64,000 nucleotides of DNA from Opitutia bacterium ISCC 52 (lineage in GTDB: Bacteria; Verrucomicrobiota; Verrucomicrobiia; Opitutales; UBA2995): assembly GCA_014529675.2 (NCBI GenBank), contig CP076040.1, positions 1,364,001 to 1,428,000 on the forward strand, given 5' to 3'. The position numbers and the translations under genes were made by a program. Each line of letters opens with the position of its first letter. Position 1 is the stretch's first letter. This document shows, piece after piece, positions 1 through 8,763 of the stretch. The notes beneath the pieces were generated by a model. That model did no database searches, was not told where the DNA came from, and saw only the letters and a program-made list of their open reading frames with translations.

Positions 1-305
1 TTGAGCGTATTGAGCGCTTGTCTCAACTGCATCCGGATGGAACAGGGATGCGGATTGATATCGCGGGCATAGAGTATTGGCCGTTGCCCTGGTATTTGAG
101 AGAGTACCCGAATGTTGGGTACTGGGAATCTTTGCCCGAAGATTCAGATGCTCCAATGAAGGTGTTCAGTTTTTCTGGTGATCAGGAAGTTCCGGAGCTT
201 GATCCCGATGCCTATATGTCAGAACTGCGTGGTCTTCGGGAGAGCGTATTTCTTCTGACTTTTATTGAGATGGACTTGTGGAATAAGCAGTTCCCTTCCG
301 AATAA
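1..305 (+). CDS. C-terminal end of an Agl23-like (TIGR03663-type) membrane protein, partial
   Basis: The frame is open from the left window edge, so only about the last 100 residues are visible and the true start lies outside; the TTG at 18 is not a credible start. The visible tail is soluble and contains YWPLPWYLREYPNVGYW, which resembles the region after the membrane part of the flippase-associated Agl23/TIGR03663 family of multi-pass glycosyltransferase-like proteins. That family match comes from memory of the motif, not from a search. The stop TAA at 303-305 overlaps the ATG of the ApbE gene by one base, so the two are probably translationally coupled in one operon. Confidence 0.5.
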   Translation, partial: ERIERLSQLHPDGTGMRIDIAGIEYWPLPWYLREYPNVGYWESLPEDSDAPMKVFSFSGDQEVPELDPDAYMSELRGLRESVFLLTFIEMDLWNKQFPSE

Positions 306-1165
306 TGGCAAACGAAATCCAGAGCTTTCGTCATTTCGCCATGAACACCTGGTTTGAGGTATCCATTGCCGGGCAGGAGAGTGACTACGCTCGCAAGGCG
401 GCCACGGAAGCCTTTCATGAAATCGATCGCTTGGAAAATCTACTGAGTCGTTTTCGCGAGGGGAGCGATATTGATATCTTGAACAAAAAGGGTTCGAAAG
501 AGCCGGTGCGTGTAACGGAGGAAACCTGGGACTGCCTCTTGACAGCTTTGGATTTGGAGATCCTAACCGAAGGGCGATTCAGTGTCGCTTTTGAGTATTA
601 TATGGAGGCAACTCATCGAGGTGAAAAACCCGAGGTGGCCAGTTGGCTGGAGATGGATGCGGATAGGAAGACCGTGCTGTTTAAGCAGCCCGAGCTCATG
701 ATTGACCTTGGTGGTATTGGTAAAGGATTCGCCTTGGATTGGGTGGTTGAGCACCTCCAGGATTGGGAAATCGATTCTCTGTTGATTCACTCGGGCACCA
801 GTAGTGTGGTGGCGAGAGGGAGTCGGGATGAATCGGGTGGCTGGCCTATTTCTGTGGGAGCCGATGAATTTCCTCAGGAGATTGCCCTGAACGACTTGTC
901 TTTGAGTGGTTCCAGCTTGGCTGTGCAAGGGGCACATATTTTGGATGTGAAGGCAAAGAGTTTATTGGATACTGAACGGCGAGCCTGGGCCTGGGCATCC
1001 AGTGGCGTGCTGTCGGACGCTTTATCAACGAGCTTCATGTTGATGGCGCCAGATGAAATAGATGCGCTTTGTCAGCGGGCTCCAGGACTGGGTGCGTTGG
1101 TTGTGGATCCTGCGCTGGAACCGACCAAATACGTGTTTGGAGTGGCGAATGACTACGTCGGGTAG
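305..1165 (+). CDS. apbE: FAD:protein FMN transferase (ApbE family)
   Basis: ApbE enzymes attach FMN covalently to Thr/Ser of target flavoproteins (such as Rnf/Nqr subunits) using FAD and Mg2+. The 286 residues have the family order: an N-terminal fold starting MNTWFEVSIAG, the core DLGGIGKGFALD at about 134-145, then HILD near 211-214, and SDALSTS at about 237-243 matching the conserved metal-binding region usually written (A/S)DALSTA. No clear signal peptide or lipobox is visible, so it may act in the cytoplasm or have lost export. The start ATG overlaps the previous stop by one base (TAATG). No target flavoprotein is encoded in the window. Confidence 0.88.
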   Translation: MANEIQSFRHFAMNTWFEVSIAGQESDYARKAATEAFHEIDRLENLLSRFREGSDIDILNKKGSKEPVRVTEETWDCLLTALDLEILTEGRFSVAFEYYMEATHRGEKPEVASWLEMDADRKTVLFKQPELMIDLGGIGKGFALDWVVEHLQDWEIDSLLIHSGTSSVVARGSRDESGGWPISVGADEFPQEIALNDLSLSGSSLAVQGAHILDVKAKSLLDTERRAWAWASSGVLSDALSTSFMLMAPDEIDALCQRAPGLGALVVDPALEPTKYVFGVANDYVG

Positions 1166-1290
1166 GGTGCTATCGCCGAGAGCGCCGATAGCAATGTGGT
1201 ACGTTTAAAACGTAGCGATTGTCATGAGACCATCGACAAGAAGCGGTACGGGCGTGTTCGGTCCACGGTCCCACGTCCGTGGCTACATTA
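1161..1290. repeat. Intergenic palindromic repeat, copy 1 of the GGTAGGG-TCGCCGAG family
   Basis: Between the ApbE stop and the convergent aldo/keto reductase stop lies a palindromic stretch. GCTATCG at 1169 pairs with CGATAGC ending at 1192 around a CGAGAGCG core. A second inverted pair, CCACGG with CCGTGG (about 1264-1282), follows. The core TCGCCGAGAGCGCCG recurs at 44048, 63098 and, diverged, at 10874. All copies are intergenic. It looks like a REP-type element and could also serve as a transcription end between convergent genes, but no T-run is present. Confidence 0.6.
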
Positions 1291-1296
1291 ATGATG

Positions 1297-2466
1297 CTAC
1301 TCTTTGTTAGCCGTCTTGGCGAACAGCTCTCGGGATTGGTGTAGAATACTAATGAGTTTATCTGGGTCCGAACTTGCTTGCAGGGCGTTCCGCATTTCCG
1401 AGTCATTAAAATCGACGACTGGATTTCCTGGCACCCAAATATCCTCTGCGCTCATCATATTGTAGCGCCAGCGGCCAAATTCTGTGAGATCAATCGCTTT
1501 GGCCCAGGTCCAGAGTCGGGCAATGTCCTTCACATTTATCTGCTGTGGCAATTCGTTCCAATCTGGAATGCCTTGGTGCCAAGTGTCGTACCAATCCGGA
1601 CCGCAAATGTTTTCAACTTCGTGAAGGATACGATTGAGAGCAGGGGCAATGGTTGCTGATACATCGTCAAGTTGTTCGACTGCCTCTATGTGAATATCGA
1701 AGTTGGAAGGTTCAGCGGCGCCACAGCTCAGTGTGTGGACCCTTGGGTCTGCCAGGCAAAAGAGATCATTGAAAGCCATCGGGTGAAGGGGAGCACATAA
1801 GTCGACCAGCTTTTGAGGTGGCTTGTAGAGATGTCCGCCCTTGTCGCTAGGACTGATAATGAATATGCCCATATCCTGCTGGGAAGCAGCTTCAATGGCA
1901 GGCTCATTTAGCTGGTTTGTGAAATACCAATGTAGATTCACGTAATCAAATTGGCCTGTATTTATAATTTTTACGATATCCTTGGTAGAGCCGTGAGTTG
2001 AAAACCCCAGGTGTTTGATCCGTCCTTCTTCCTTCAGTTTTAATGCTGCTTCGAGGCAGCCGCCTGGTCGGAGAGCGAAATCGATGCGTTCCTTGCTATT
2101 CAATCCATGCAAGGCAAACAGGTCTACATAGTCCTGCTGCAGGTAATTCATGGACTTATCAAATATAGCGAGGAATTCAGACTGTGTCTTCTGTGGAGCT
2201 ACTTTTGTTTGTAGAATGATGGATTCTCGCGGGAATTGCTTAAGTGCATACCCCAATTGCATTTCGGAACTACCATAGCCGCGGGCGGTTTCGATATGGT
2301 TGATCCCTTTCTCCAGCGCATAGGCCATGATGGCCTCAATATTTTCCTGTCCTTCTCGCGGAACGGTATCGAATGGAATGTCGTCCCACTTGTGCTGATA
2401 GCGCATGCCACCGCAGGAAATGACCGGCATGTTTAGTTCTGTCTTTCCGAATCTTCGATACTTCAT
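1297..2466 (-). CDS. Aldo/keto reductase
   Basis: A 389-residue NAD(P)H-dependent oxidoreductase with the (beta/alpha)8 AKR fold, opening MKYRRFGKTELNMPVISCGGMR. The catalytic tetrad can be followed: E59 (in HIETA, where most AKRs have Asp), Y64 in GYGSSE, K88 in LQTKV and H120 in LFALHG. The Asp-to-Glu change is conservative but unusual. The C-terminal part (about 260-389) is longer than a minimal AKR and Trp-rich, and lacks the CxxCxxC cluster of the ferredoxin-fused AKRs. The substrate is unknown. The gene stands alone, with the CBS gene divergent upstream and ApbE convergent downstream. Confidence 0.85.
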   Translation of the reverse strand: MKYRRFGKTELNMPVISCGGMRYQHKWDDIPFDTVPREGQENIEAIMAYALEKGINHIETARGYGSSEMQLGYALKQFPRESIILQTKVAPQKTQSEFLAIFDKSMNYLQQDYVDLFALHGLNSKERIDFALRPGGCLEAALKLKEEGRIKHLGFSTHGSTKDIVKIINTGQFDYVNLHWYFTNQLNEPAIEAASQQDMGIFIISPSDKGGHLYKPPQKLVDLCAPLHPMAFNDLFCLADPRVHTLSCGAAEPSNFDIHIEAVEQLDDVSATIAPALNRILHEVENICGPDWYDTWHQGIPDWNELPQQINVKDIARLWTWAKAIDLTEFGRWRYNMMSAEDIWVPGNPVVDFNDSEMRNALQASSDPDKLISILHQSRELFAKTANKE

Positions 2467-2553
2467 AGCTGCCTTACAAATTTCATTGGGCTTATTAGTT
2501 GTAACTCAAATGAATTCGCGCTACTATCCAACCTTCTTCCTCAAACTCAATCT

Positions 2554-3000
2554 ATGAAAGTACCCGTTTCCACCTTATTAGCAGAAAAAAAAATTAAGGC
2601 TCTGTTCTCCTTAGAATCCTCAGCTACTGTGATGGAGGCAGTGAAAGAAATGAATCACCGACAGGTGGGATCATTGATTATTTTGGATGAGGGTAAGCTA
2701 GTAGGTATATTTACGGAGCGGGATGTTCTACGAAGAGTGGTGGTTCCAGGTCTTCCTGCAGAAACGACTTCTGTTGCTGACGTCATGTCCAAGGAGGTCG
2801 ATACCTTTGGCCCGGAGACGACAGTGACGGATGCCTTGGCTCATATGAATGACAAGCGGCATCGCCATATACCGATTATGGAAGGGGAGGATATCTTGGG
2901 TTTGATCTCGATTGGAGATATCACCCGCTGGTTGTCAGCAAATGCGCAGAATGAGGCGCAAACGCTCCTTAATTACTTCACCGGTACTTACGGGGAGTAA
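2554..3000 (+). CDS. CBS-domain pair protein
   Basis: A 148-residue stand-alone Bateman module made of two CBS domains (about residues 14-65 and 79-137). Typical elements are VGSLIILDEGKLVGIFTERDVL in the first and the equivalent HRHIPIMEGEDILGLISIGDI in the second. Such proteins bind adenine nucleotides and act as cytoplasmic energy sensors or regulators; no fused effector domain is present, so the partner is unknown. It is divergent from the aldo/keto reductase (87-bp spacer) and is followed by a strong hairpin at 3042-3111. Confidence 0.87.
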   Translation: MKVPVSTLLAEKKIKALFSLESSATVMEAVKEMNHRQVGSLIILDEGKLVGIFTERDVLRRVVVPGLPAETTSVADVMSKEVDTFGPETTVTDALAHMNDKRHRHIPIMEGEDILGLISIGDITRWLSANAQNEAQTLLNYFTGTYGE

Positions 3001-3041
3001 GCTGCAAAACGAAGCCGAACTGGCAGCCATATATGTACACT

Positions 3042-3111
3042 TGCAGGAGGGGGCTTGCTCCCGATCCTAAGCTGTTTAGACGTACGATTCGGGAGCAAGC
3101 CCCCTCCTGCA
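3042..3111. repeat. Perfect 23-bp inverted repeat hairpin (REP-like)
   Basis: The arm beginning TGCAGGAGGGGGCTTGCTCC at 3042 is the exact reverse complement of the arm ending at 3111; the arms are 23 bp with a 24-nt loop. It lies between the convergent CBS and MATE genes. The core GGGAGCAAGC resembles a diverged copy near 11017-11030, so it is more likely a dispersed REP-type repeat than a dedicated terminator, though a stem this stable could stop transcription from both sides. Confidence 0.75.
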
Positions 3112-3164
3112 GTTGCCTCGATAAAATTGATTGAGATGTGGGCTGACCCCGACCTGGCCCTACA

Positions 3165-4526
3165 TTAATCAAAGATATTGATTTTCCGCCAGGGGCCCCA
3201 GATCCAGCGTGCTGTCAGCGTCAGTCCCAGACAGGCGATGTAGAGTGTGGTCATGGACCAAGGGCCAAGCGCGCCATACTCGGGATAGAAGTTCACCATG
3301 AAGTAACCTCCTCCGCAGAGAACGACGGTAGAGAATCCCATGAGTGCAATGGCAGGGAACTTGGTGTCCCCAGACCCTTTTAGAGCATGGGAAAAGGTGA
3401 TAAACAAAGCATCGAATAGTTGGAAAATAGCTGCGAACAGCAACATCCACCGCCCAGCTTTGACCACTTCCGGGTTGTCTGAAAATGCCAGGATAAATTG
3501 ATCTCGGAAAATGAAGTAGATAACCCCGATGGTGAGCATGTAACCCATAATCACCTTTAGGGCCAGGAAGGTCAGCTTGTTGGCTTTTTCCAAATTCCCT
3601 TCTCCGATGGATTTGCCGACCACTGCCGTCACAATAAAACCGACTGCGATGGCTGGCATAAACGACAGATGCAGGTAGCGAACAACGATGGTATTGGCTG
3701 CCAAGGGTTCAGTTCCAAATAGGCCGATCATCCAAGTAAGAATGATTCCCCATGTAAATAGATCCCACACGCCCTGAAGGCCACCGGGGGCACCGATGCG
3801 AAAGAGCCGTTTGGTCATCTTCCACTCAAAATAGGGTTTAGCCGTATGGTAAATGTCTCTAAACTCTTTCTTCCAGAACAGTGCGAAAAGAATTATGCAT
3901 TGGCAAAGAGTTGCAAACACGGTTCCCCAGGCAGATCCGGCCACACCCAGCTCCGGAAAGATCCAGATTCCGAATATGAGGAAGTAATTGAATACAATGT
4001 TCAGGACCGAACCTGTTACAGCCGATATGAGCAGATAGTTGGTACGATGCAGTCCGGTGAAAAAATTGCTCACCACCATCTGGGTGAGGTAGGGAATGGC
4101 TCCCAGAAGACTGACTTGAAAGTAAACGACCTCATACGCCTGAACCTGCGGGTCATGTCCCATGAGCTTAAAAAAGGGAATCGCAAGCTTCCAGAAGATA
4201 GGAAGCAGGAGAGCACCGTAGACGATCGCGATCCACAGTGCGTTCCATGTATATTGTCCACATCCTGGTTCGTCCTTCTGTCCGAGGCTTTGGGAAACGA
4301 AGGTACTAACGACTGAGAAGAAGCCCCAGCCAAAGCTAATGAGTACGAAGTATGCGAATCCTGCGGGCATGACCGCAGCCAAGGCTTCATCCCCCAGATG
4401 CGATACCATAAAAGCATCCGCAAACTGCATGCCGGTGATAGCGAGGTGAATGATGATAAGCGGCGTGGCCAGCTTCAGCATCGATTTCAACTCGACCCGG
4501 GCATCGAATGTAGATTCTTGTTCCAT
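3165..4526 (-). CDS. MATE family multidrug/toxin efflux transporter
   Basis: A multi-pass inner-membrane exporter of the MATE family, which moves cationic compounds out of the cell with Na+ or H+. About twelve hydrophobic segments are visible in two similar halves, beginning LATPLIIIHLAITGMQFADAFMVSHLG with the family's early FADAFMVS-type motif. The frame extends upstream to 4616, but those 30 extra residues are not family-like, and MEQESTFDARVELKSMLKLATP gives the usual short N-terminus, so I place the start at 4526. No Shine-Dalgarno signal decides between them. A single-gene unit convergent to the CBS gene. Confidence 0.88.
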   Translation of the reverse strand: MEQESTFDARVELKSMLKLATPLIIIHLAITGMQFADAFMVSHLGDEALAAVMPAGFAYFVLISFGWGFFSVVSTFVSQSLGQKDEPGCGQYTWNALWIAIVYGALLLPIFWKLAIPFFKLMGHDPQVQAYEVVYFQVSLLGAIPYLTQMVVSNFFTGLHRTNYLLISAVTGSVLNIVFNYFLIFGIWIFPELGVAGSAWGTVFATLCQCIILFALFWKKEFRDIYHTAKPYFEWKMTKRLFRIGAPGGLQGVWDLFTWGIILTWMIGLFGTEPLAANTIVVRYLHLSFMPAIAVGFIVTAVVGKSIGEGNLEKANKLTFLALKVIMGYMLTIGVIYFIFRDQFILAFSDNPEVVKAGRWMLLFAAIFQLFDALFITFSHALKGSGDTKFPAIALMGFSTVVLCGGGYFMVNFYPEYGALGPWSMTTLYIACLGLTLTARWIWGPWRKINIFD

Positions 4527-4712
4527 GGTGTTAGAGGGCGCTTTGAGAAAGGGAATCCCAAGAGGAATGGCAGGAGAATCAATCAGGTTTAGTTTAAAAA
4601 ACAATCGTAATCGCATGGAGAAACTAAGAAGCTGGAGGGGTGTCTAATTCTTTAAATCCTTGTTGTGATTTTGACCCTCTTGAAAATATTTAACTATAAA
4701 CCTTCTATTATC

Positions 4713-5021
4713 ATGATTGATACCATCAAAAAAACACTACTGGCCGGACTCGGTGCCACTGTTATTACTGCTGAGCGAGTCGAACAGGCCATGGGCGACT
4801 TGATCGAAAAGGGTAAGCTCAATGCTGAAGAAGCTCGCGAGGTTGCCAATAAAGTCGTGGAACAAGGGAAAGAAGAATGGGAAAACTCACGCCAGGAATT
4901 GGCTGAGACCATGAACGATTTCCTGAAAGAAGCCAATGTGGCGACTCGCGATGCATTAAGTGAACTTTCCAAACGCATTGACGATTTGGAAGAACGCCTG
5001 GCTGCCAAGGCTGAAGATTAA
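4713..5021 (+). CDS. Phasin-like coiled-coil protein
   Basis: About 102 residues from MIDTIKKTLLAGLGATVITAERVEQ. A short hydrophobic helix (LLAGLGATVI) is followed by a long charged amphipathic helix and a C-terminal heptad stretch (ALSELSKRIDDLEERLAAK). This is the organisation of small phasin or PhaF/PhaI-like granule-associated proteins, often found next to ubiB-type genes; the function here is inferred from that. I chose the ATG at 4713; an open stretch from 4665 adds an unlikely N-terminus. The AarF/UbiB gene starts 9 bp downstream, so the two form an operon. Confidence 0.72.
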   Translation: MIDTIKKTLLAGLGATVITAERVEQAMGDLIEKGKLNAEEAREVANKVVEQGKEEWENSRQELAETMNDFLKEANVATRDALSELSKRIDDLEERLAAKAED

Positions 5022-5030
5022 GCTCTTACT

Positions 5031-6683
5031 TTGAAACCGCTCACATTCTTGCGCGATGCTGTCCGCGCAAAGGAAATCCTTACAGTCCTGGTCCGATACG
5101 GATTTGGGAATTTGTTAAACCAGCTGAACCTTCCATCAGGCTGGATTGACCGCTTGGTTAACAAGGCGGATCATCCATTAGGCCCGTGGGAGCGTATCCG
5201 CCTGGCAATGGAGGAACTGGGGCCAACTTTCGTTAAAATGGGCCAGGTCCTGAGTACCAGGACCGATAGCTTGCCTGCTCCCATGATCGAGTCGCTTAAG
5301 CAGCTGCGCGATCGTGTGAAACCGGAATCCATTGAAAAGATTCGCACCACCTTGGAGGCTCAACTGGGCGCAGACATCGAAAGCGTTTTTTCAGAGTTTG
5401 ACGAAGAACCCATCGGCAGTGGCTCGATTGCTCAGGTTCACAAAGCGGTGCTTGCTGAGACAGGTGAGGTTGTTGCGCTAAAGATACAACGGGCCGGTAT
5501 CGAAAAAGCCCTTACAGCTGATCTTGAAATTTTGGCCTGGCTTGCGCGGGAAGCTCACGAGCGTTTAGAGGATGTGAAGCCCTACAACTTGCCCGGGGTT
5601 GTCAGTCAGTTGAAGCGGAGTCTTTTGACGGAACTCGATTTTACACGGGAGTCCAACTTTAGTGACATCTTTAGTTCTCGAAACACCTTTAAGAAGTATG
5701 TCTTTGCCCCCAAGGTTTTCACAGAATTCACAACAGAGAGACTCCTTGTGACCGAGTATGTGGAGGGTGTTTCTCCTGAGGAATTTTCTGGAACCGACGA
5801 AGAGAAAAAGCTCTTGGCCAACCAAGGTGGGCGTTCCTTGTTTCATCAAATAATCCGTATTGGTTTCTTTCATGCCGATCCTCATCCAGGGAATGTGATC
5901 ATTACGGATGATGGGCGAATTTGCTTTATTGACTGGGGCATGGTCGGGCAATTGACCCAACAAATGCGTTTCAATCTCGCTGATCTTCTGAAGGCAGTGA
6001 TGGCTCGCGATGTGGAGCACATAGCCTTTCGTGGCAATCGTATGGGGAGGCAATTGACTCCGGTTGATATCAGTCAGTTGGAAATCGATATTACGCGAGC
6101 GTTGGATAGGTTCGGTCCTGAGATTAATGCGCGGGACTCAGGGCGAATTGTGCTGGAATTACTCCACGTTTTCGGTGTTAACGGAATCTCCCTAGCCGAC
6201 GACTATCTGATGTTGGCCAAGGCTATCATATCCATCGATCAAACGGGGGTGAGCTTAGATCCCGAGTTTAATGTAGCTAGAGTAGCGGCTCCGTTTATTC
6301 GTGATCTGGAAAAGGAGCGTTGGCAACCCACTCACTTATTAAAGAAGCTGTACTGGACACTGAGCGATGGCCTGGGTCGCATGGTTGAATTGCCAAGTAA
6401 CATTCAACGTGTGCTTAAGCGCATCGAGAATGAGGATATATCGCTCAATCTTCACCATAAGGGCTTGGATGATCTGACCGATTCGATTAACAAGAGTGCG
6501 AACCGGCTGGTTTTGGCAGTGATTATTGCCGCGTTGATCATTGGTTCCTCGACGGTTATCACGACGGGTGTAGAACCTCTCCTTTGGGGATTTCCTGCCA
6601 TCGGGATATTGGGTTATTTGATTTCTTTCGTGTTCGGAGTTTGGGTAGTCTTCGATATTATTCGAGGTGGGGGGCATAAGTAA
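5031..6683 (+). CDS. ubiB: AarF/UbiB family atypical kinase
   Basis: A 550-residue ABC1/ADCK/UbiB protein-kinase-like protein, associated with quinone biosynthesis and lipid homeostasis. It has the family signature KMGQ at 69-72 (KxGQ), the Ala/Gly-rich loop GSGSIAQVHKA at 129-139, the ATP-lysine region VALKIQR near 151, and the catalytic and metal-binding HADPHPGNVII followed by FIDWGMVG. Two C-terminal membrane helices (about 498-545) anchor it. The start is TTG at 5031, 9 bp after the phasin-like gene. The symbol reflects family membership; a role in ubiquinone specifically is not shown, and menaquinone is likely in this lineage. Confidence 0.85.
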   Translation: MKPLTFLRDAVRAKEILTVLVRYGFGNLLNQLNLPSGWIDRLVNKADHPLGPWERIRLAMEELGPTFVKMGQVLSTRTDSLPAPMIESLKQLRDRVKPESIEKIRTTLEAQLGADIESVFSEFDEEPIGSGSIAQVHKAVLAETGEVVALKIQRAGIEKALTADLEILAWLAREAHERLEDVKPYNLPGVVSQLKRSLLTELDFTRESNFSDIFSSRNTFKKYVFAPKVFTEFTTERLLVTEYVEGVSPEEFSGTDEEKKLLANQGGRSLFHQIIRIGFFHADPHPGNVIITDDGRICFIDWGMVGQLTQQMRFNLADLLKAVMARDVEHIAFRGNRMGRQLTPVDISQLEIDITRALDRFGPEINARDSGRIVLELLHVFGVNGISLADDYLMLAKAIISIDQTGVSLDPEFNVARVAAPFIRDLEKERWQPTHLLKKLYWTLSDGLGRMVELPSNIQRVLKRIENEDISLNLHHKGLDDLTDSINKSANRLVLAVIIAALIIGSSTVITTGVEPLLWGFPAIGILGYLISFVFGVWVVFDIIRGGGHK

Positions 6684-6716
6684 GTCCTCTGTGGCCAATT
6701 CGATTCCAATCGATAG

Positions 6717-7035
6717 AAGATTCACCATATTGATACTGTAGAGAATGCCGGCGAAAGCTGGGTGATACGTGGTTGGTGCTATGACCCCACATTGAAAGTA
6801 CGTAAATGTTACTACGATTCTTCAAACAAGCGTGTTCGCCTGGAAGGTTTTGGTTTGGAGAGTCCGGATCTGGAGGATATCTACGGCAAGAAGGCAAGAA
6901 GGCAAGAAGGCAAGTCGTTGTCGTTTCGAATTTAGGATTCCTGGAACACATCCGAATGGTTACATCGCGCTGACACATGGCAAAGGGCAGGCGACCATTA
7001 TTCCGTTAGCCAATTTGGATGTCTTTATTAATTGA
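6717..7035 (+). pseudogene. Frameshifted sugar-binding-like domain remnant with an 8-bp tandem repeat
   Basis: No single frame is open here, but two frames join into one domain-like protein. From 6717 one frame reads VENAGESWVIRGWCYDP, then RVRLEGFGLESPDLEDIYGK. The +1 frame then reads RFEFRIPGTHPNGYIALTHG and ends at the TGA at 7033. This resembles the small GWC...G..SPD...Y domain often fused to polysaccharide glycosyl- or methyltransferases (from memory of the pattern). The frames cross inside GGCAAGAA repeated 3.75 times at 6885-6914. Gain of one 8-bp unit or loss of two would restore the frame. No good start codon is visible. The methyltransferase begins 24 bp after the remnant. Confidence 0.6.
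6885..6914 (+). repeat. Tandem octamer repeat (GGCAAGAA) x3.75
   Basis: Three full copies and six bases of a fourth copy of GGCAAGAA run without a mismatch. The unit is not a multiple of three, so a change in copy number shifts the reading frame of the surrounding domain remnant. Confidence 0.95.
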
Positions 7036-7059
7036 GTCCGGGTTCTTACTCACCATTTT

Positions 7060-7965
7060 GTGAATCGAATGTACTTTGGACGTTTTGAGATTTTAGGACC
7101 GGGCAAAGTGAAAAAAGTGATCTTGGGTAAAGGGACTTCCAAGGACTTTAGAAGTGTATCTATTTCGCGGAGAAAATTTTATCATGAGCCCAATTCTCAG
7201 ATCATTTTGTTTCATTGTAATATCAGGAAAGGATGGGATATTGATCATTTGAATCCATTCATCGTTTTTGACGATGGATCGGTTGAGGTACTCGAAGACG
7301 TTGGCAATACGGCACGGCAAACAACACCCACCTACCTTTTGGTTCGAGACTTTTTCTCATGGATTAACGAACATTCAGACACGCTCAACGTGGTTGAAAC
7401 CGGATCTCGTGCCCGTTCGGGAAATATTTCTCGTAGTCGGATTGATGAACGACACCATTATGTGGGAACTGATTTGATGGACGGTGAAAATGTCGATGTG
7501 GTGGCAGATGTTCATCAGCTGTCTTCTCACATTGAACCAAATTCAGTGGATGCAATATTCGGTCTTTCGGTAGTCGAACACGTGGCTATGCCCTGGAAGA
7601 TGGCCATCGAGTTGAACCGCGTTTTAAAGCTCGGAGGCCGGGCCATGTTCATGACCCAACAAACTTGGCCACTCCATGACTACCCATTTGATTTCTGGAG
7701 GTTTTCGGAGCAGTCTTGGAATACGATTTTCAACCACCATACTGGTTTTCGTGTAGTTGAAGCTACCATGGGGGAGGAGAGCCGTGTGTTACCGGAATTG
7801 CAGACTTTTGATACTCGATTCGGAATGGATTCTGTCGGATTTTTGTCCTCCTGCGTAGTCGTCGAAAAAACAGGTGATACAGAATTACAATGGGATGTTC
7901 CTGTGGAAGCTGTTTATCAAGGACACTATCCTTCTGGAACAAAAGTAGGTCTCCGTGATAAATAA
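7060..7965 (+). CDS. Class I SAM-dependent methyltransferase
   Basis: A 301-residue protein. Residues about 1-90 form an N-terminal region I cannot assign. From about 110 a Rossmann methyltransferase follows, with the SAM loop region VVETGSRARSGN, the acidic strand end YVGTDLMDGENVDVVADVHQL and the post-motif FGLSVVEHVAMPWKMAIELNRVLKLGG, typical of Methyltransf_11-type enzymes. Similar proteins are common in O-antigen or exopolysaccharide loci, which fits the glycosyltransferase and sugar epimerase further along, but the substrate is unknown. It may once have been joined to the broken domain just upstream. The next gene begins 9 bp downstream. Confidence 0.75.
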   Translation: MNRMYFGRFEILGPGKVKKVILGKGTSKDFRSVSISRRKFYHEPNSQIILFHCNIRKGWDIDHLNPFIVFDDGSVEVLEDVGNTARQTTPTYLLVRDFFSWINEHSDTLNVVETGSRARSGNISRSRIDERHHYVGTDLMDGENVDVVADVHQLSSHIEPNSVDAIFGLSVVEHVAMPWKMAIELNRVLKLGGRAMFMTQQTWPLHDYPFDFWRFSEQSWNTIFNHHTGFRVVEATMGEESRVLPELQTFDTRFGMDSVGFLSSCVVVEKTGDTELQWDVPVEAVYQGHYPSGTKVGLRDK

Positions 7966-7974
7966 GGACCTTGC

Positions 7975-8754
7975 GTGAGATTGCAGGAGGAACTTAGAGT
8001 AGGTGCTATGGTCAATAGGCACATGAATCGATTAGGAAAGCTAGTGGCAGTGTGTTTGTTATGTAGTTTCGTTTTTCCTGTTGTTGCGAAAGAGTCCGAT
8101 AGTCCAAGAATACTTAAAGATCGTCCTCGGGTGTTTTTAGGGCCTTACAATGATCGTGCAATTGATCACTATTACTACGGCTATCCAAGAACGGGCTATT
8201 ATTCTCATTTATACAGTCCCTTGGATTTTTACGGTCCGATGATTCCAAGTCGTAGCTCTGTTTCGTTCGCCATGGGTTCGGATGGTTATATGGGTGCTAG
8301 CTTTTCAACGACTCAACAAATACAAGGCACCAACGTGTTGTTTTCACTCAGCTCTCGATGGGAGGAAGGAGATGCATGGTACCTGCCCGGATATCGATAT
8401 AGCCAAAGGATCATTTCGCCTCGTTTCAGTTGGTCCAATGAGAATACATTTATCTCCGTTGGAGTCGATGTAGGGGATTACAAGTTTTCTAAAAAGGATC
8501 GAAACCGCATGGAGCAACCTAGAGTGGTGCAAATGAACGCATCGCCCTTTCTGGATGCCAATGAGGATTTCAGCTATGAAACGGAGATTGAATCATTCCA
8601 CGTAACTCTGGGGCATAAGTTTGGAAATCTCGGTGAAATCTATCTTTCCACTTACCAAGACGATAATGGCCATGATTCCTTAACCGCTGGACTCAGTCGG
8701 ACCCTTTACAAGTCTCGGAATGGTCGTGGGGAATGGCTTCCTCCATTGCGTTAA
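7975..8754 (+). CDS. Exported protein of unknown function, probably outer-membrane associated
   Basis: I do not recognise the family. A hydrophobic export signal (LVAVCLLCSFVFPVVAKES) ends near residue 38 counting from the GTG at 7975. That GTG has AAGGA six bases upstream; the internal ATGs at 8008 or 8023 would give a more usual signal length, so the start is uncertain. The mature part is rich in Tyr, Ser and Gly with alternating hydrophobic stretches (VSFAMGSDGYMGASFSTT, FHVTLGHKFGNLGEIYLST), as in small beta-barrel or surface proteins. It follows the methyltransferase by 9 bp, suggesting a joint transcript and an envelope role. Confidence 0.55.
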   Translation: MRLQEELRVGAMVNRHMNRLGKLVAVCLLCSFVFPVVAKESDSPRILKDRPRVFLGPYNDRAIDHYYYGYPRTGYYSHLYSPLDFYGPMIPSRSSVSFAMGSDGYMGASFSTTQQIQGTNVLFSLSSRWEEGDAWYLPGYRYSQRIISPRFSWSNENTFISVGVDVGDYKFSKKDRNRMEQPRVVQMNASPFLDANEDFSYETEIESFHVTLGHKFGNLGEIYLSTYQDDNGHDSLTAGLSRTLYKSRNGRGEWLPPLR

Positions 8755-8763
8755 TCGAATCGG

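Noticed and set aside
3846-4316. 156-codon plus-strand frame
   Set aside because: Antisense to the MATE transporter, low-complexity charged translation and no start context.
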